Source: Clostridiales bacterium (GTDB lineage: Bacteria > Bacillota > Clostridia > Christensenellales > Aristaeellaceae). Taken from it: a stretch of 7,076 nt of DNA. Numbering within the stretch: the stretch's first letter is position 1; the number at the start of each line of letters is the position of its first letter. Position numbers and translations under genes: made by a program. Of this stretch, positions 5,535 through 7,076 are shown piece after piece. The notes under the pieces were generated by a model. It had not been told where the DNA came from and did not search any database. It worked only from the letters and a program-made list of their open reading frames with translations. Where the stretch lies: the NCBI GenBank assembly GCA_004556545.1, contig SFGO01000129.1:1-7076 (forward strand), read 5' to 3'.

Positions 5535-6836
5535 TCAAATCATCCGATACTGAAAACTGATTGGGCGCTTCGCGCGCATATTCCTCGGTTTTTGCAGACC
5601 AGGCCGGACAGGAAGCAGGAATTTTGTGATCAAAGGTTCTACATTGACCGCGGGAACGAAGCCCAGCAGGAATTCCCGTGCAATGTGAGCGGCGAAAGCG
5701 GTGTTAATTCGGTAAAGATGTTTGCCTTCAGGCTGTGTAAAAACGGCATGGAGACGAAGCAGGGAAGCGAAATTGTAGAGCGTCATTCTGGAAAAGATCT
5801 CCTGTTTGATAAATGGGCGCTTTTTGGCATGAAAGTGTGTCAGTGCAAGGGTGTATTTCAAATCCCGGAAAGATGTTTCGATACCCCAGCGTTTGTGGTA
5901 AAGTTCACGAAGCAGCGGAGGCGGGAACCGATCTGCGGGAAGGTTGGTGATCACGGTCTCGTACAGACCTTCTTTCACCGCAAATCTGACCACACGGAAA
6001 GAGATTGGATACAATGCATCGCTTGCGTCCCCAATATAGTCGAAATGAACCTTTTTGGGAATCCAGCGGTACTTATGAGGCTCTTGACGGATACGGTTTG
6101 TGAGGCGTTTGGACAGAGAATAACTGAAGGCTGCGTCAAATTCCGGCGCACCAGTCAGCCTAAGCCCTGAAAGGAGGCCCTGCTTGTCTTTTACGCGGAT
6201 CAGATATTTCCAGCCCTTCTGTTCTATGTGTGCCATGTTGTTGTATGCCTCATAACCGCGATCCGCTACGAGAATGACCGGTTCTGTGAGTTCCGACCGA
6301 TCCACCAGTTCTACAAGCGCCTGAGATTCGTGCTCCTCTCGTCCATCTTGTATGATGGCGTCCAGATAGACTTGACTTTCCAAATCGTACAGAGCGTTCA
6401 AATGCAGCAGGTTGTATCCGCGCCCGTCCTTCGTGCTATTAAAGTAGGTTGCTTTGTCGTGAATGTCGCTTGGAATCTGCACATGGGAACCGTCTGCCGC
6501 CAGCAGTGTGTACCCGTTCCACCTTCGGATGGGACGGTTTTGATAAGTGAACCGGCGCAAAATTTCTTCAAAGGCCGTTGGAAGGAGTTTTCCCCGCTGC
6601 TGAACAAACGCTGATGTCGTTGCAGCTGTCGGATCATAGTGAAACTGCCGCTGCAGTTCCACATTCAGGCTTTGTCCGCTCATGAAGAGTATTGTCTTGC
6701 ACAGCGTCTCGAAGGGCAGCTTTCGATTCCGTTTGAAATCCCGCTTGGGATCGGCCGTGTGTTTGGGCAACTCCTTCCGTATTTGAGATACGGTATTTAG
6801 AAGTTTCCTCTTCAGGGCTTTGGGGTAGTTTTTCAT
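5535..6836 (-). CDS. IS4-family DDE transposase
   Basis: A 433-aa transposase, probably full length. It starts at ATG 6834-6836 with a strong SD, AAGGAGG (reverse complement of 6845-6851), about eight bases upstream. The three catalytic acids are seen: Asp115 in LAADGSHVQIP, Asp192 in VADRGYEAYNN, and Glu320 in ELYHKRWGIETSFRDLKY. The last segment gives the exact IS4 signature Y-(2)-R-(3)-E-(6)-K (Tyr313, Arg316, Glu320, Lys327). The basic N-terminus (about 1-100, rich in Lys/Arg) fits a DNA-binding region, and an insertion of beta-type sequence lies between the second Asp and the Glu, as in other IS4 members. No stop or frameshift is visible, so in contrast to the neighbouring tnpA it may be active. 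Its SD overlaps a hairpin (6848-6867), suggesting translational control. Confidence 0.95.
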   Translation of the reverse strand: MKNYPKALKRKLLNTVSQIRKELPKHTADPKRDFKRNRKLPFETLCKTILFMSGQSLNVELQRQFHYDPTAATTSAFVQQRGKLLPTAFEEILRRFTYQNRPIRRWNGYTLLAADGSHVQIPSDIHDKATYFNSTKDGRGYNLLHLNALYDLESQVYLDAIIQDGREEHESQALVELVDRSELTEPVILVADRGYEAYNNMAHIEQKGWKYLIRVKDKQGLLSGLRLTGAPEFDAAFSYSLSKRLTNRIRQEPHKYRWIPKKVHFDYIGDASDALYPISFRVVRFAVKEGLYETVITNLPADRFPPPLLRELYHKRWGIETSFRDLKYTLALTHFHAKKRPFIKQEIFSRMTLYNFASLLRLHAVFTQPEGKHLYRINTAFAAHIAREFLLGFVPAVNVEPLITKFLLPVRPGLQKPRNMRAKRPISFQYRMI

Positions 6837-6847
6837 CGGCGTAACCT

Positions 6848-6867
6848 CCTTGAAATTGCTTTCAAGG
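6848..6867 (-). promoter_or_regulatory. Hairpin overlapping the IS4 transposase ribosome binding site
   Basis: On the transposase strand CCTTGAAA, loop GCAA, TTTCAAGG forms a perfect 8-bp stem closed by a GNRA-type tetraloop. The 3' arm ends in AAGG, which is the first half of the SD AAGGAGG. A transcript with the whole hairpin would have a partly hidden start site; one beginning inside the 5' arm would not. Confidence 0.65.
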
Positions 6868-6897
6868 CATAGCCGCCGATTTTTTCTTTTTTGTCAA
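6866..6897 (-). promoter_or_regulatory. Possible promoter of the IS4 transposase
   Basis: A perfect -35, TTGACA, is the reverse complement of 6892-6897. The -10 is poor: GGCTAT at 17-bp spacing (6869-6874) or TATGCC at 20 bp (6866-6871). Either would start RNA near 6859-6862, within or after the 5' arm of the masking hairpin. A weak promoter is common for transposases. Confidence 0.4.
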
Positions 6898-6918
6898 GGG
6901 GTTTTTGTGATTTTTTTC

Positions 6919-6940
6919 AAATATTTGCAAAATATTTGCA
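6919..6940. repeat. Tandem 11-bp AT-rich repeat
   Basis: AAATATTTGCA occurs twice back to back (6919-6929 and 6930-6940), and CAAATATTTG (6918-6927) is a perfect palindrome within it. It lies upstream of the IS4 transposase promoter candidate, near the likely IS end. It could be a protein-binding site (transposase or host factor) or simple AT-rich repetition; the sequence does not decide. Confidence 0.6.
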
Positions 6941-7040
6941 GAAAAGATCTGGCCGCTTTTTTGTGCAGTCTGGTCGGTCGCTTATCTTAATGAGATTACC
7001 GGCGAAGCCGGGGGTATTTATTGAAGAGGGAGGGGTGAAT

Positions 7041-7076
7041 ATGTGGAGAGCAGTAATTGTTGTTGGAATTGTTTTT
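7041..7076 (+). CDS. Start of an unidentified gene with a hydrophobic N-terminus, 3' partial
   Basis: ATG at 7041 begins MWRAVIVVGIVF and is still open at the window edge. A purine-rich SD (GGGAGGGG, 7028-7035) lies five bases upstream. One positive residue followed by a hydrophobic run suggests a signal peptide or first membrane helix. Too short to assign. A small hairpin, CCGGC-GAA-GCCGG (6999-7011), precedes the SD. A weak -10-like TATCTT (6983-6988) is the only promoter hint, so read-out from the adjacent IS cannot be excluded. Confidence 0.5.
   Translation, partial: MWRAVIVVGIVF

Larger units (their letters stand above)
5480..6968 (-). mobile_element. IS4-family insertion sequence, about 1.5 kb; ends approximate
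   Basis: One 433-aa DDE transposase gene on the - strand with flanking non-coding DNA, right next to the IS200-type element. I could not find convincing terminal inverted repeats. A weak candidate pair is 5484-5499 against the reverse complement of 6953-6968 (10 of 16 identical), and I see no direct target repeat outside it. The limits given are therefore a guess that encloses the transposase, its leader and the AT-rich stretch. Codon use is less GC-rich than in the signalling operon, consistent with acquisition. Confidence 0.7.

Noticed and set aside
5394..6170. 258-codon + strand frame opposite the IS4 transposase
   Set aside because: No recognisable domain and antisense to the catalytic Glu segment of a clear transposase.
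5484..6968. Terminal inverted repeats of the IS4 element (5484-5499 with 6953-6968)
   Set aside because: Only 10 of 16 positions match and no target duplication flanks them; not reported as a feature.
6837..7040. c-di-GMP or other riboswitch before the gene at 7041
   Set aside because: Only a 5-bp hairpin is seen; none of the conserved riboswitch core sequences was recognised.
1..7076. CRISPR array, tRNA or rRNA
   Set aside because: No regularly spaced repeats, cloverleaf or rRNA-like sequence seen on either strand.

Overview
The window looks like a piece of a GC-rich Firmicutes chromosome, probably an Oscillospiraceae/Ruminococcaceae-type gut clostridium. This is inferred from strong GGAGG-type Shine-Dalgarno (SD) sites, GTG/ATG starts with 1-4 nt gene overlaps, GC-rich codons and the style of the signalling proteins. 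The genus cannot be fixed from the sequence alone.

Left part (1-4760): a tightly packed c-di-GMP signalling operon on the + strand. Its order is a membrane GGDEF diguanylate cyclase (5' end cut by the window), a hybrid sensor histidine kinase (TM - extracellular Cache-like region - TM - PAS-like - HisKA - HATPase - receiver), a receiver/HD-GYP c-di-GMP phosphodiesterase, and a stand-alone HPt protein. A strong intrinsic terminator closes it. The parts form a complete split phosphorelay: kinase His, kinase receiver Asp, HPt His, then receiver Asp of the HD-GYP protein. A c-di-GMP-making enzyme sits in front of it. The kinase reading frame is broken by a TAG codon (731-733) inside its first transmembrane segment, so the gene as written cannot make its normal N-terminus.

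Middle (about 4762-5470): an IS200/IS605-type element directly behind the operon terminator. It has a perfect left-end hairpin, a probable right-end hairpin and a decayed tnpA (two in-frame TAG codons before the catalytic tyrosine, and a frameshift at the C-terminus). Its leader has an 11-bp inverted repeat that can bury the tnpA ribosome binding site.

Right part (about 5470-6970): an IS4-family element on the - strand with an apparently intact 433-aa DDE transposase. It too has a perfect hairpin overlapping its SD. In both elements a likely internal promoter would start RNA after the masking arm. This suggests that only transcripts reading in from outside are silenced, as known for IS10 and IS50. 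The window ends with the first 12 codons of another + strand gene with a hydrophobic N-terminus.

I see no RNA gene, CRISPR array or riboswitch. The most notable points are the three in-frame TAG codons (none of the five visible complete or terminal genes ends in TAG), the paired SD-masking leaders, and the split phosphorelay feeding c-di-GMP turnover.
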